From Candidatus Pacearchaeota archaeon (lineage in GTDB: Archaea; Nanoarchaeota; Nanoarchaeia; Pacearchaeales; GW2011-AR1): a stretch of DNA of 38,655 nucleotides. Under the pieces are notes generated by a model that was not told the DNA's origin, made no database searches, and was given only the letters and a program-made list of their open reading frames with translations. Positions 1-7,361 of the stretch are shown piece after piece. The stretch spans positions 1 to 38,655 of the forward strand of contig NZER01000209.1 of NCBI GenBank assembly GCA_002690445.1. Reading direction: 5' to 3'. Position 1 is the stretch's first letter. Each line of letters begins with the position of its first letter. Both the position numbers and the translations under genes were made by a program.

Positions 1-66
1 CCGACTCGGGGGAGGTGGGGTCAGGTGCTCAAGCTGAACCCGGATGAGACAGGAGAGTGGGCGTGA
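1..66 (+). CDS. C-terminal end of an unidentified protein (cut by window edge)
   Basis: Frame 1 is open from the first base to TGA at 64-66 and gives 21 residues ending in PDETGEWA. The next gene ends with the same eight residues, encoded by the same 24-bp DNA sequence, so the two proteins may be relatives or share a copied 3' end. The stop overlaps the GTG start of the next gene (GTGA), as is usual in this operon. Function cannot be judged from so short a piece. Confidence 0.6.
   Translation, partial: PTRGRWGQVLKLNPDETGEWA
39..62 (+). repeat. 24-bp direct repeat, copy 1 (gene end plus SD)
   Basis: A perfect 24-base repeat with 389-412, 350 bp apart. It encodes PDETGEW at the end of the upstream protein, and its AGGAG is the SD for the gene starting at 63. 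The repeat therefore carries both a protein tail and a translation signal. Confidence 0.85.
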
Positions 67-416
67 GCCCGCCAACAACAAGAGAGGACTATAGGATGCT
101 ACACAGCCTGGCCGAGCAAATGAAGGAGTGGGCCAAGCTCCTCGAAGACGGGAAGACGCCCACTGAGTCCATCGTGGCAGGCCTGCGCGAGGTGGCTGCC
201 GACGTGCAGACCTCGCTGGCCTACAGCCGCGAGGAGAAGCTGGGGGACGAGAGCCGTGAGGCGGCCCTCCGTGCCGAAGCACGGGGCCGCTACTGTGCGA
301 GCAGCGACAACAACATCGAGATCGACCAGGACTCAGACTTTTCTCCTAGTGGGGAGGGCTGTTGGGCCAGCTCGTGCTGGGTCTGGGTCCCGGATGAGAC
401 AGGAGAGTGGGCATAA
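63..416 (+). CDS. hypothetical protein, helical
   Basis: A 117-aa protein of unknown function. GTG 63 is preferred over GTG 57 because AGGAG at 51-55 is then correctly spaced and the start overlaps the upstream stop as GTGA. Residues 10-75 are charged and look helical (REDYRMLHSLAEQMKEW and a following amphipathic stretch). The C-terminus has two Cys and a Trp-rich end (SSCWVWVPDETGEWA). N-terminal features resemble small phage proteins that begin with a helix-rich 'L..A..M..WA' segment, but I do not recognise the family. It ends in the second copy of the 24-bp repeat and overlaps the next ATG by one base. Confidence 0.75.
   Translation: MSPPTTREDYRMLHSLAEQMKEWAKLLEDGKTPTESIVAGLREVAADVQTSLAYSREEKLGDESREAALRAEARGRYCASSDNNIEIDQDSDFSPSGEGCWASSCWVWVPDETGEWA
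389..412 (+). repeat. 24-bp direct repeat, copy 2 (gene end plus SD)
   Basis: Identical to 39-62. It encodes the PDETGEW tail of the 63-416 gene and places AGGAG at 401-405, 10 bases before the ATG at 416. The flanking bases differ on both sides (a/t before, g/a after), so the repeat is exactly 24 bp. Confidence 0.85.
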
Positions 417-841
417 TGGCTGGTCAAGTCTGGGAATACGTCAAGAAGCAGCTCCCGAAGCTGCGCTGCACCGAGGCGAGCACCCTCTTCTGGAGCGGGG
501 GTGACAGCGTCTCCTCCTTCTTGGCCTTCGCCAATCGGGCGGGACTGCACGAAAACGTCAGGCTGGCAGCTCTGGGCTCGGGCTCAGGGCTGGTGTGTGA
601 GGATGGAATAGCACAGTTCCATGTGAGCACAGGCCGGGGCCACGGGCGTGGCTGTCGTATCGAGGTCCGCACCTCGCTACGTGACAAGAGTGGCGACGCC
701 CACCTTCGCACCATCGGGCAGCTCTTCGGGGGCTCGGTGCCGGGCTTGGTGGAGAAGAGCATCTGTGCTCACCACATCAAGAAGGCAGCCCAGAAGCTTC
801 GTGCTGCTCAGGGCTTGCTGAGGCGAGCGAAGGAGGTCTGA
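416..841 (+). CDS. hypothetical protein
   Basis: A 141-aa protein. ATG 416 overlaps the previous TAA by one base and has AGGAG upstream. The first 50 residues look folded (WEYVKKQLPKL, then an FWSGGDSVSSFLAFANRAGL segment). The last 30 residues are a basic helix rich in Lys/Arg/Ala (HHIKKAAQKLRAAQGLLRRAK), suggesting a nucleic-acid- or protein-binding tail. I do not recognise a family. It is part of the same translationally coupled run: its TGA overlaps the next ATG. Confidence 0.75.
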   Translation: MAGQVWEYVKKQLPKLRCTEASTLFWSGGDSVSSFLAFANRAGLHENVRLAALGSGSGLVCEDGIAQFHVSTGRGHGRGCRIEVRTSLRDKSGDAHLRTIGQLFGGSVPGLVEKSICAHHIKKAAQKLRAAQGLLRRAKEV

Positions 842-1503
842 TGGCCAAGCAGAGCACCCTGGCACGCCTCTTGACAGAAGAGCAGGCCGAGCGGCAAGCT
901 GTGAGAAATGCTGAGAAGCAGGAGGAGACGGGGAGGGCGAAGGCTAAGAAGCAGGACTTCCTGGCCCTCTTCTGCCAGATCGAACCGCTCCTGGGAGGCA
1001 TCCGGCCAGAGCTGGATACCTACTCTTTGCGCTGGCGTGTGGAGCCCCCGCCCGGTTTCATCATCGAGCCCCAAGGGAGTGGGGGCTACCGCGTCATCGA
1101 CTCCCGAGATTCTAAGGAGAGGAACCATCCCTCCCACTACGTCTCGCTCAGCCAGGAGAAGGACGGGGGGGTCCATGTCACCATTCGGCTGGAGAGCCTC
1201 AAGCCTGACAAGCCCTTCCACCGGAGCTACTTCGACGCAATCGAGATGTCGATGGGGCGCATTTGTCTCCTCCGCAGGACGGCGAGGGGAGTGCGGGAGC
1301 AGCTCATCCTGACGCCGGCTCTAGGACGCAAAGCTGCGGCGTACCTTCATGAGACAGCAGAGGAGGAGAAGGCAGCAGTCATCCGGTCAGCACAAACTGA
1401 GGTGACTGCGGCAGAGGAATGGCTCGCTGAGCTAGAGGAGCGTCATGCCCGCCTCCCCTCCCCCTTGGAGGCGCTGGGCGCAACTGGTGGAGAAGAAGGA
1501 TGA
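841..1503 (+). CDS. hypothetical protein with terminal coiled coils
   Basis: A 220-aa protein starting at ATG 841 (TGATG overlap). Residues 1-40 and 170-205 are charged helices rich in Glu/Ala/Lys and probably form coiled coils. The centre (about 45-165) looks like a beta-rich domain with GGYRVIDSRDS and GGVHVTIRLESL segments, a composition seen in small binding domains. No catalytic motif is visible. It sits between two other unknown genes and overlaps the next one by ATGA. Function unknown. Confidence 0.75.
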   Translation: MAKQSTLARLLTEEQAERQAVRNAEKQEETGRAKAKKQDFLALFCQIEPLLGGIRPELDTYSLRWRVEPPPGFIIEPQGSGGYRVIDSRDSKERNHPSHYVSLSQEKDGGVHVTIRLESLKPDKPFHRSYFDAIEMSMGRICLLRRTARGVREQLILTPALGRKAAAYLHETAEEEKAAVIRSAQTEVTAAEEWLAELEERHARLPSPLEALGATGGEEG

Positions 1504-2213
1504 GTCAGGGAAGGCACTTCGAGTGCTTGGACCTCACGGTCTTCAACTTCACCGTCTACTCCACCGACTCTCTGGTAGCCCTCATTCAAGAAGGCCGCGA
1601 GGTGATGGAGGCAAACGGGGTCGCTCGGGAGCGGTGGTTTCTTGGGGGAAGGCTGGAGGTCCGCTACTGGCAAGGCAGGCTCAAGGAGCCGGCCCTGAAC
1701 GTCCGGCCCTTCCTTCTCCCTGCAGGGGAGGACCCTCAGAAGGGCGTTCGGGTCTTGAAGATCAAGAAGCCCGAGCGTCTTGCCGTCTCCCCTGTCGAGC
1801 TGCTAGCTGCGGAAGGGAGAAGGATTGCCCCTTCTGCCGTGAGCGAGGAGGTCGGGAGGGTCATCTTTGGTTGGTCTTGGGCCCAGTTGGCCAAAAAGGC
1901 GCGAGCCCAGTTCAGCCTTCAGCTGGTCGAGAGCCCCGAGATGTACGAGAGCCGAGCCGAGCAGCGACAGAGAGTTCTGGACAAGAAGGTCCGAAGGGCG
2001 GTCCGAGGGGCTCTTGGGACAGGAGGCTTGAAGAGCGTCTCTAACCACCACGCTGCCAGTAGGTGGGTCGAAGCCCTACAAGAGGTCAAGGACCACTTGG
2101 ACGAGGAGGAGCAGGCTCTTCTACATGCCCTCCAGGCTCAGCAGAAGGCTACGGCCCAAGTCCGGGCTGTAGGCAGGGCCCTGCGAGCGAGGGAAAGAAG
2201 GGAGGGAGATTGA
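1500..2213 (+). CDS. hypothetical protein with basic helical C-terminus
   Basis: A 237-aa protein whose ATG lies in the ATGA overlap with the previous gene. The N-terminal half is mixed alpha/beta (LTVFNFTVYSTDSLVALI, GGRLEVRYWQGRL). From about residue 135 the protein is a long basic helix with many Arg/Gln/Glu residues, likely a coiled coil or nucleic-acid-binding arm. No motif of a known enzyme is present. Like its upstream neighbour it combines a compact domain with a helical end, so the two could form a complex; that is inference from adjacency only. Confidence 0.75.
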   Translation: MSQGRHFECLDLTVFNFTVYSTDSLVALIQEGREVMEANGVARERWFLGGRLEVRYWQGRLKEPALNVRPFLLPAGEDPQKGVRVLKIKKPERLAVSPVELLAAEGRRIAPSAVSEEVGRVIFGWSWAQLAKKARAQFSLQLVESPEMYESRAEQRQRVLDKKVRRAVRGALGTGGLKSVSNHHAASRWVEALQEVKDHLDEEEQALLHALQAQQKATAQVRAVGRALRARERREGD

Positions 2214-2214
2214 C

Positions 2215-2787
2215 ATGGCAGACATCAGCTGTGCTGTTTGTGGAGAGAGGTGGGATGCGTGGGGGATGAGAAATGGGGACATGGCAAAGTGGGAAGCCGG
2301 ATTGACTGCGGCGGGGGCCGGATGCCCCTCCTGCCAGGGCTTCTACAGGGAGGACCCCACGCCGGTCGAGCAGCTCTCTCAAGTCAACGAGCCCGAGAGG
2401 CCTCCGTGGGTTCGTCCGGACCCCAAGGTCCTTTGGGAGTGCGAAGGCTGTGCGGTCGAGGCCGTCATCGACCCGGACGACGGGGACTTGGACTGGCAAG
2501 GGGGCAAGAAGGTCCACTACCACAGGGGCTACGCATTCCACTATGGGCAGCACCTTGACCACGAAGAGCGGCCAGAAGAGTCCCCGCCTCACGTCATTGG
2601 GGATGAAAGCTACTGCCCCGGCTGCGCGACGACGTGCCGCGACTGTGATGCTTCGATCTTCACTCGGTCAGAGCTGATCGCGGACTGCTATGACCCCGGA
2701 GCGAGCTTCCTCCCAGAGGGGAAGTACGGGACGAACGAAGCTGTTTGTGTGGATTGCTACGAGAAGAACTACTTGGATGAGGAGTGA
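2215..2787 (+). CDS. Cys-rich zinc-binding phage-type protein
   Basis: A 190-aa protein with five CxxC-type sites: C6/C9, C37/C40, C76/C79, C134/C137 with C141/C144, and C178/C181. The opening (SCAVCGERWDAWG, then AGAGCPSC) matches a recurrent uncharacterised phage family in which two CxxC pairs bracket a helix and close a zinc site. Several structural zincs are likely. The Cys spacing suggests a scaffold or adaptor rather than an enzyme. It follows the previous stop by one base, with GGGAG upstream of ATG 2215. Confidence 0.8.
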   Translation: MADISCAVCGERWDAWGMRNGDMAKWEAGLTAAGAGCPSCQGFYREDPTPVEQLSQVNEPERPPWVRPDPKVLWECEGCAVEAVIDPDDGDLDWQGGKKVHYHRGYAFHYGQHLDHEERPEESPPHVIGDESYCPGCATTCRDCDASIFTRSELIADCYDPGASFLPEGKYGTNEAVCVDCYEKNYLDEE

Positions 2788-2792
2788 GAGCT

Positions 2793-3275
2793 ATGAGTGA
2801 CGGTCAAGGGTTCGAGCCTGGTTTCTCCGTGACTGGCGGGAAGGGCTTCCACGTTCGCTACCCCAACGGCTGGACGATCTCCGTTCAGTTCGGCTGGGGC
2901 AACTACTGCGAGAACAAGGTGCGGGAGGACAAGAGTCCCCACAAGCGCTTGGAGCGAGTGGAGCGCGCCTCCCGCTCGGAAGACAGGGAGAGCTTGGGGG
3001 ATGCCCTTCGTGAGCACAGCAACGAGACCTCTGCCGACGCCGAGATTGCCATCTGGGCAAACGCTGCCGACGAGCTGGCCGGCTTGGCCGAGCTGGGGGG
3101 CCGCATGTCGGCTTGGGTCAACTTCGGAGGGGACGAGGTCCAGGGCTATGTGCAGCCTCTCGTGCTGACTCAGATCATGTCCATCCTGGCAGCTTCGGAG
3201 GATGCCTTCTTGGACTTCGCCCGAGTTCAGGAAGAGATCCGAGAGGTCTTGGATTCCGAGGAGGACGAGGAATGA
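2793..3275 (+). CDS. phage-type hypothetical protein (GNYCxN family)
   Basis: A 160-aa protein. ATG 2793 is preferred to GTG 2784 because GGAG at 2781-2784 is properly spaced. The pattern NGWTISVQFGWGNYCENK, followed later by EIAIWANA and VQGYVQP, is that of a small uncharacterised family common in tailed phages, which pairs a beta-hairpin around GNYC with a DVQGY motif. The C-terminus is acidic (SEEDEE) because it contains the SD of the next gene. Role unknown. Confidence 0.8.
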   Translation: MSDGQGFEPGFSVTGGKGFHVRYPNGWTISVQFGWGNYCENKVREDKSPHKRLERVERASRSEDRESLGDALREHSNETSADAEIAIWANAADELAGLAELGGRMSAWVNFGGDEVQGYVQPLVLTQIMSILAASEDAFLDFARVQEEIREVLDSEEDEE

Positions 3276-3757
3276 GGAGCAAGCACGGCCCGGAGACGGG
3301 CAAAGACGGGGTTTGGTCCCGCAACCAGATGGACGACTACTTCAGCGATCTTGTTCGGAAGGCGCTGGAGCTTCCCCCGACGGAGATAGTCCACGTCTCC
3401 ACGGCCTTCTTCGCTACGGTGAAGGAGTCGGACTTGGAGCTTCAGGCCTACGGAGACTCGTGGCTGGTCACTTGGAAGAGGGGTCCGGTCTTCCGGGGGT
3501 GCTACAGGGTCGCGGCGCCACGGCAACCGAGTGGACCCGACGATCTCGTTCTCGGTGGCGAGGACTACATCGGGGAGATCCTCACGGACCCTACGTGGGA
3601 GGACCTGACCATCGAGGCCGAGCGCATGATTCGGGCGATCCGTGACACTCATCACTGCTACCTGGAAGCGGCTGACGTAGTCGCCTCCGACTTGGAACTC
3701 CTCGGCGCCGCACAGGGCGAGGGGGTTCTTCTAATCCGACTGTGCATGGGGAGCTGA
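3272..3757 (+). CDS. hypothetical protein
   Basis: A 161-aa protein whose ATG 3272 overlaps the previous stop (ATGA) and follows GAGGACGAGGA. No recognised motif. Residues 20-40 are helical (MDDYFSDLVRKALEL). Residues 45-90 look beta-rich, with a GDSWLVTWKRG hairpin, and the rest is helical. The arrangement resembles a small alpha/beta domain. It immediately precedes an MGCxIH-family gene, separated by one base. Confidence 0.75.
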   Translation: MRSKHGPETGKDGVWSRNQMDDYFSDLVRKALELPPTEIVHVSTAFFATVKESDLELQAYGDSWLVTWKRGPVFRGCYRVAAPRQPSGPDDLVLGGEDYIGEILTDPTWEDLTIEAERMIRAIRDTHHCYLEAADVVASDLELLGAAQGEGVLLIRLCMGS

Positions 3758-3758
3758 G

Positions 3759-4364
3759 ATGGGCTGCGGCATTCACGTTTACGTCGAGAGGCAGCACAAG
3801 AGGAAGGGCTGGGTTCCGGTGGACCCTCCAAGAAAGCACCCGGCCGAGTGGTACCTCGACGAGCACGGGAGGCGGGACTACAGCAAGCATGACCCAACCG
3901 ACTGGGGGCGATGGATGGAGCCCGAGTCGGCGCTGAAGGCGCTGGCCGATGTGGTGATCCCTGAGCTGGAGAAGGTCCCAGAGCAGGCTCAGAGCTGGGC
4001 CTTCAGCCAAGGCTACAGCAGCTTTGCCCAGCTCGCTGGAGTCCGATCTCGCGACGGCACGGAGCCTCCGATCGAGCCTCGGGGAGTGCCGGACGACATC
4101 AGCGACTTGCTCTTCGGGGAGTGCTGGATGGAGGACTCGAAGTGGGGCGGCAGGACGACCGAGCGCCACGGCAGAATCTACTGCTGGCATCCTGACTGGC
4201 ACACGCCCCATTGGTACGACCTCTACGATATGGAGGAGTTCTGTCGGAACGGTTCCTTCTCCGAAGCGAGGATCCATTCTCTCTGGCAGGAGATGGAGAG
4301 GGTGGCGAGGAAGTACGGGCTCGGAGCCCTGGATGTCCGAGTCGTCTTCTGGTTCGACAACTGA
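3759..4364 (+). CDS. MGCxIH-family phage protein
   Basis: A 201-aa protein beginning MGCGIHVYVE, which matches the conserved start (MGCDIHxYxE) of a widespread uncharacterised phage family. Other family hallmarks are present: an AGVRxRDG segment near residue 90, RGVPDDIS at about 108-115, and the closing VRVVFWFDN. Length is typical. The family has no established biochemical role; the conserved Gly-Cys-x-Ile-His start and several Asp/His/Trp residues have led others to consider metal or ligand binding, which is inference. Family assignment is confident; function is not. Confidence 0.88.
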   Translation: MGCGIHVYVERQHKRKGWVPVDPPRKHPAEWYLDEHGRRDYSKHDPTDWGRWMEPESALKALADVVIPELEKVPEQAQSWAFSQGYSSFAQLAGVRSRDGTEPPIEPRGVPDDISDLLFGECWMEDSKWGGRTTERHGRIYCWHPDWHTPHWYDLYDMEEFCRNGSFSEARIHSLWQEMERVARKYGLGALDVRVVFWFDN

Positions 4365-4383
4365 GAAGCTGGGAGTGAAGTTC

Positions 4384-5070
4384 ATGGACCTCAGAATGTG
4401 GCCCAAAGGCCCATGGGACGAGGAGCCGAACCAGGCAGCCTGGCAGGACGAGGACACTGCTCTCTTCTGCTTCTTTGCCCGGGAAGACGACAGGACCCTC
4501 TCCGGCTTTGTCGGCGTGCCGATGAGTCACCCTCTTTATGGCAAACAGGCTCAAGAGTTGGGCCACCTCGGAGTCCATGGGCGCGTCGTCCTGGCTGACG
4601 AGAACCCTCGGGCCTTGGGGTGGCGAACGGACCCTCACCCCCTCCCGTCAAGGACGTGGTGGATCGGCTTCAAGACCTCTGGGTACGGAGACCTCATCCC
4701 GGAAGACCTCCGGCGTTATCCCGAGAGCGAGAAGGAGTTGCAGGACCGGCTTGATGACACCTACCGTGACGTGGAGTTCGTGAAGGAGCAGTGTGCTCAC
4801 CTGGCGGCGCAACTCAGGTCTCCGCTGGAGACTTTGGCTGCGGCAAGGGAAGGCAGGTCGGGAGCGGACTTTGACCTGGGGGACTTGGCTTACTGCCCCG
4901 AGTGTGGCACCCGCGAGAAGGGAGCGGCCATCCTTGTGACACGGTCCCCCTTGGGCGTGGAGGCCAAGGGGGAGTGGACGAAGTATCGCTGTGAGTGCCG
5001 GTTTGAGTACTGGGACGACGGCAATGACATCTGGCTGAGCGATGATGAGCTTCTTGAGGGGGTGTCGTGA
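4384..5070 (+). CDS. phage-type protein (GYVGVP-like family) with added C-terminal zinc ribbon
   Basis: A 228-aa protein. ATG 4384 follows GGGAG by 8 bases; an in-frame GTG at 4375 is a weaker alternative. GFVGVPMSHPLYGK (41-54), GVHGRVVL (63-70), WWIGFKTSGYGDLIP (92-106) and TYRDVEFVKEQCAHLAAQL (126-144) match, in order, a common uncharacterised early phage family. After residue 160 there is an extension with CPEC (171-174) and CEC (203-205) that looks like a zinc ribbon and is not part of the family as I know it. Confidence 0.85.
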   Translation: MDLRMWPKGPWDEEPNQAAWQDEDTALFCFFAREDDRTLSGFVGVPMSHPLYGKQAQELGHLGVHGRVVLADENPRALGWRTDPHPLPSRTWWIGFKTSGYGDLIPEDLRRYPESEKELQDRLDDTYRDVEFVKEQCAHLAAQLRSPLETLAAAREGRSGADFDLGDLAYCPECGTREKGAAILVTRSPLGVEAKGEWTKYRCECRFEYWDDGNDIWLSDDELLEGVS

Positions 5071-5102
5071 GCATCCAGCAGATCGAGTGGACGGGTCAGT
5101 GA
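5067..5102 (+). pseudogene. 11-codon remnant resembling the start of a Gp37/Gp68-family (DUF5131) gene
   Basis: GTG 5067 lies in a GTGA overlap, is preceded by GAGGGGG, and encodes VSIQQIEWTGQ before TGA. Proteins of the phage Gp37/Gp68 family (radical-SAM-like DUF5131) begin with an xSIEWT[DE]xTWNPVTGC pattern, and SIQQIEWTG fits that start. The next bases in another frame read VTAC...SGFCC, vaguely like the following Cys-rich segment. I read this as a relic of a deleted gene whose start signal has survived. The match is short, so this is tentative. Confidence 0.35.
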
Positions 5103-5192
5103 CTGCCTGTGTCCGAAGCGGCTTCTGCTGTCTCACTGCCACCTGTGCGCCGGGCATGTTTCATGGCTCCGAAGGGAGCGGGAGGAAAGGAA
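5103..5192 (+). other. non-coding gap with GAAGCGGCTTC palindrome
   Basis: About 90 bases between the remnant and the next well-supported start. It carries the interrupted palindrome GAAGC-G-GCTTC at 5115-5125, the same site found twice upstream of the DUF932 gene. In-frame GTG 5109 and ATG 5163 could extend the next gene upstream, but neither has an SD as good as that of 5193. No clear -35/-10 pair is visible. Confidence 0.5.
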
Positions 5193-5528
5193 ATGGGCAA
5201 ACGTGTGACTTCCTCCGAGGGCCACGCCCCGGAGAGTACCGCTGTGGCCTCGCGGAAGACGGACTCATCGCTGGCCCCGAGGTCGGAGGCTTCGGCAGTG
5301 GATGCTCCTCGCCCCTCTTCAACGGGGAGCGAGCCCAGGTATTCCGCCGACGAGCAGCGGTTCCCCTTGATCCTGGGGGCTCTGATGGCTCGTAGCTTCA
5401 CAAGCACGGATCAGGTGAGCATGTGGGTCCGGCGGCTTCAGGACTTGGGCTTCGAGGAGGAGGTCCTTGCCCTGGTCGATGGCTTCAACAACAACCGTCC
5501 TGGGTGCATCCAGGACTTCATGGGCTGA
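5193..5528 (+). CDS. hypothetical protein with disordered N-terminus
   Basis: A 111-aa protein. ATG 5193 has GGAGG at 5181-5185, the best SD among three possible starts. Residues 1-50 are Ser/Ala/Pro-rich and probably disordered. The last 60 residues look folded and helical (LILGALMARSF, VSMWVRRLQDLGFEEEVLALVDGFNNNRPG), possibly a small three-helix domain. I do not recognise it. A linker-plus-domain layout suits a protein that binds a partner. Confidence 0.7.
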   Translation: MGKRVTSSEGHAPESTAVASRKTDSSLAPRSEASAVDAPRPSSTGSEPRYSADEQRFPLILGALMARSFTSTDQVSMWVRRLQDLGFEEEVLALVDGFNNNRPGCIQDFMG

Positions 5529-5540
5529 GGAGAGAGACTG

Positions 5541-6068
5541 ATGACAACCAAGGTGATGGACATGCTGCAGGAGACCTTCCTTCAGGTCAAGACGGCTCAG
5601 CCTGTGGCTGAGCTTCGCTGGTTCGAGTTCGGCCAGAACAACAGCGGGGGGCACTTCACACTTCCTGCCCACGTGGTGTGGGTCCAGGCGACCTCTCACG
5701 AGGAGGCCCGGCGACTGGCCGAGTCCGAGGGGCTCTACTGGGGCGGCTGCGCCTCTGGTCGGGACTGTTCCTGTTGCGGGGATCGGTGGAATGAGGGTTG
5801 GGACGAAGAGGGGGAGGACTCGCCCTTCCCGACTCGGCAGGAGGAGGGGAGCATCAAGCAGAACGTCCTCTGCGACGAGCTGCCCTCGGAGGGACAGAAG
5901 TACACCCGCTTCATCACGACGCCCCGGACGGAGCCCTGGGCGAAGGCCGACATGCATCACTGCCAGGATTGGGCGTCGAACAAGAAGTTGATGCTTCGGG
6001 CTCACAGCGGGGCAAAGGTCTACTGCACCGCCATTTCCTACTACGACCGGACCTCGTGGGGCTACTGA
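5541..6068 (+). CDS. phage-type hypothetical protein (FGQNNSGG family)
   Basis: A 175-aa protein. FEFGQNNSGGHF at about 29-40, VWVQATSHEEARRLAE at 47-62 and GRDCSCCGDRW at 73-83 are the three hallmarks of a small family present in very many tailed phages. The family has no assigned function; the closely spaced Cys residues suggest a metal site. ATG 5541 follows GAGGAGAGAGA. The stop overlaps the next start by one base. Confidence 0.87.
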   Translation: MTTKVMDMLQETFLQVKTAQPVAELRWFEFGQNNSGGHFTLPAHVVWVQATSHEEARRLAESEGLYWGGCASGRDCSCCGDRWNEGWDEEGEDSPFPTRQEEGSIKQNVLCDELPSEGQKYTRFITTPRTEPWAKADMHHCQDWASNKKLMLRAHSGAKVYCTAISYYDRTSWGY

Positions 6069-6922
6069 TGAGCTACGAGTTGGAGAAGATCGAGCACGAG
6101 GGGCTCGTGGTCCGCATCGTCAACGACGAGGAGCCCGAGGAGCCCGACTGGGGCGGGGACGACTGGTACCTCTCCTGCAACAGCAACCACCACCGCTTCG
6201 GCCGGGCAGGGGAGACCACGCCGGAGACCCACCTCCAGTGGGGTGAGGGGCCGTGGGGGGAGTACGGCGACGAGATCCCCAAGCCCCCGCCGCCCGGAGA
6301 CGAGTCCGAAGCCTACAACCTCTACGAGGAGTGGCAGGCGGACTACGACGACACCTACGTCGCCTGGCCCTTCACCTGCGGCAACGCCCACGGTCCAGGC
6401 TCCTTCTGCATCTCTCTGATGGACTTGGAGTCCCTGACCCGCCGCGACTCAGACGGCTGGATCTACGTCAAGCGAATCCAGTCACCGCTGGAGCGGATCG
6501 CTTACCCCGACCGGGACGAGGAGAAGATCCGCGACAGGTTGGTCAAGCTGTACGAGCAGTGGGCGAACGGGGACGTGTGGGGCTTCATCGTCGAAGACGG
6601 CGATGGCAACGAGCTGGACTCGTGCTGGGGCTTCTACGGGTCCGATGCTGCTGTCGAAGCTGGCAAGGAGTCGGCCGACAACCTCGCTCCGAAGGGCCGG
6701 ACGGTCAAGTTCCTGGTACTCTACGACGGCGCGACGTGGGACGAGGAAGCTGTGCTCATCCCTCTCATCGTGCCCGACTCGAAAGCTGCATCCTGGGCGC
6801 TTGCCGAAGGCGTGTTCGAGCCCAAGAACGGGTGTGCTCCGTGGGGCGCAGTCATCAACGACAGGGTGGCACGACTGATGCCGAACCAAGGAGCAAGAAG
6901 TGAGTCAGGTACTCATCGCTGA
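6068..6922 (+). CDS. phage-type hypothetical protein (DVWGF/WGFYG family)
   Basis: A 284-aa protein starting at ATG 6068 (TGATG overlap). Residues 150-202 carry GDVWGFIVEDGDGNELDSCW followed by GFYG, which is characteristic of a common uncharacterised phage family in which a YGYVV-type strand is followed by LDSCWGFYG. The N-terminus has GGDDWYLSCNSNHHRFG, and the middle is rich in Pro/Gly/Glu. The last 23 bases overlap the next gene, an unusually long overlap here. Function unknown. Confidence 0.85.
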   Translation: MSYELEKIEHEGLVVRIVNDEEPEEPDWGGDDWYLSCNSNHHRFGRAGETTPETHLQWGEGPWGEYGDEIPKPPPPGDESEAYNLYEEWQADYDDTYVAWPFTCGNAHGPGSFCISLMDLESLTRRDSDGWIYVKRIQSPLERIAYPDRDEEKIRDRLVKLYEQWANGDVWGFIVEDGDGNELDSCWGFYGSDAAVEAGKESADNLAPKGRTVKFLVLYDGATWDEEAVLIPLIVPDSKAASWALAEGVFEPKNGCAPWGAVINDRVARLMPNQGARSESGTHR

Positions 6923-7361
6923 GGTTGGGAAAGACTACGACCTGGGGAGGCGCCCTGTGTGTGCTCTCGTAGTGATGTCCTTCCCCCTGCTCAAGACCAT
7001 CTTGAAGGCCAGAGAGATGGCCTCCTCGTGCAAGCAGGTTCACGCGAGCTTCTCTTTCCTTGCCTTCTCCAACTGGGACGTCTTTTACCTCCTGAACTCG
7101 ATCCCAGAAGAGTGGGAAGACTGGTGGGAGGATCTCGAAGACCGCTGGATGTGGCGTGAGCTGCCCTTCCCTTGCGATCCGAGCAGCACGCTCCTGGATC
7201 ATGCCAACGCCGAGGAATGTCGCCTCAAGTGTGACCACTTCGGGGATGTCTGGTGGAGCGCCGAGACGGGCACCGGCTCTATCTACACACCCAAGCTGAC
7301 CGAGTTCGGGCCTCTGGAGCAGCTTGCCCTTGTTTCCGAAGCGCCTGAGGAGAACGCCTGA
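6900..7361 (+). CDS. hypothetical protein, Trp-rich
   Basis: A 153-aa protein starting at GTG 6900 with AAGGAG just upstream, inside the end of the previous gene. It is unusually rich in Trp and acidic residues in its centre (EEWEDWWEDLEDRWMWRE, about 70-87). It has a hydrophobic segment near 22-36 (VCALVVMSFPLLKTIL) that is too short and interrupted for a confident membrane helix. No family recognised. TGATG coupling follows. Confidence 0.7.
   Translation: MSQVLIAEVGKDYDLGRRPVCALVVMSFPLLKTILKAREMASSCKQVHASFSFLAFSNWDVFYLLNSIPEEWEDWWEDLEDRWMWRELPFPCDPSSTLLDHANAEECRLKCDHFGDVWWSAETGTGSIYTPKLTEFGPLEQLALVSEAPEENA

Noticed and set aside
4024..4383. N-terminal extension of the 4384 gene to 4024
   Set aside because: It lies in the coding region of the MGCxIH gene in another frame and is Ser/Arg-rich; the conserved family core begins after 4384.
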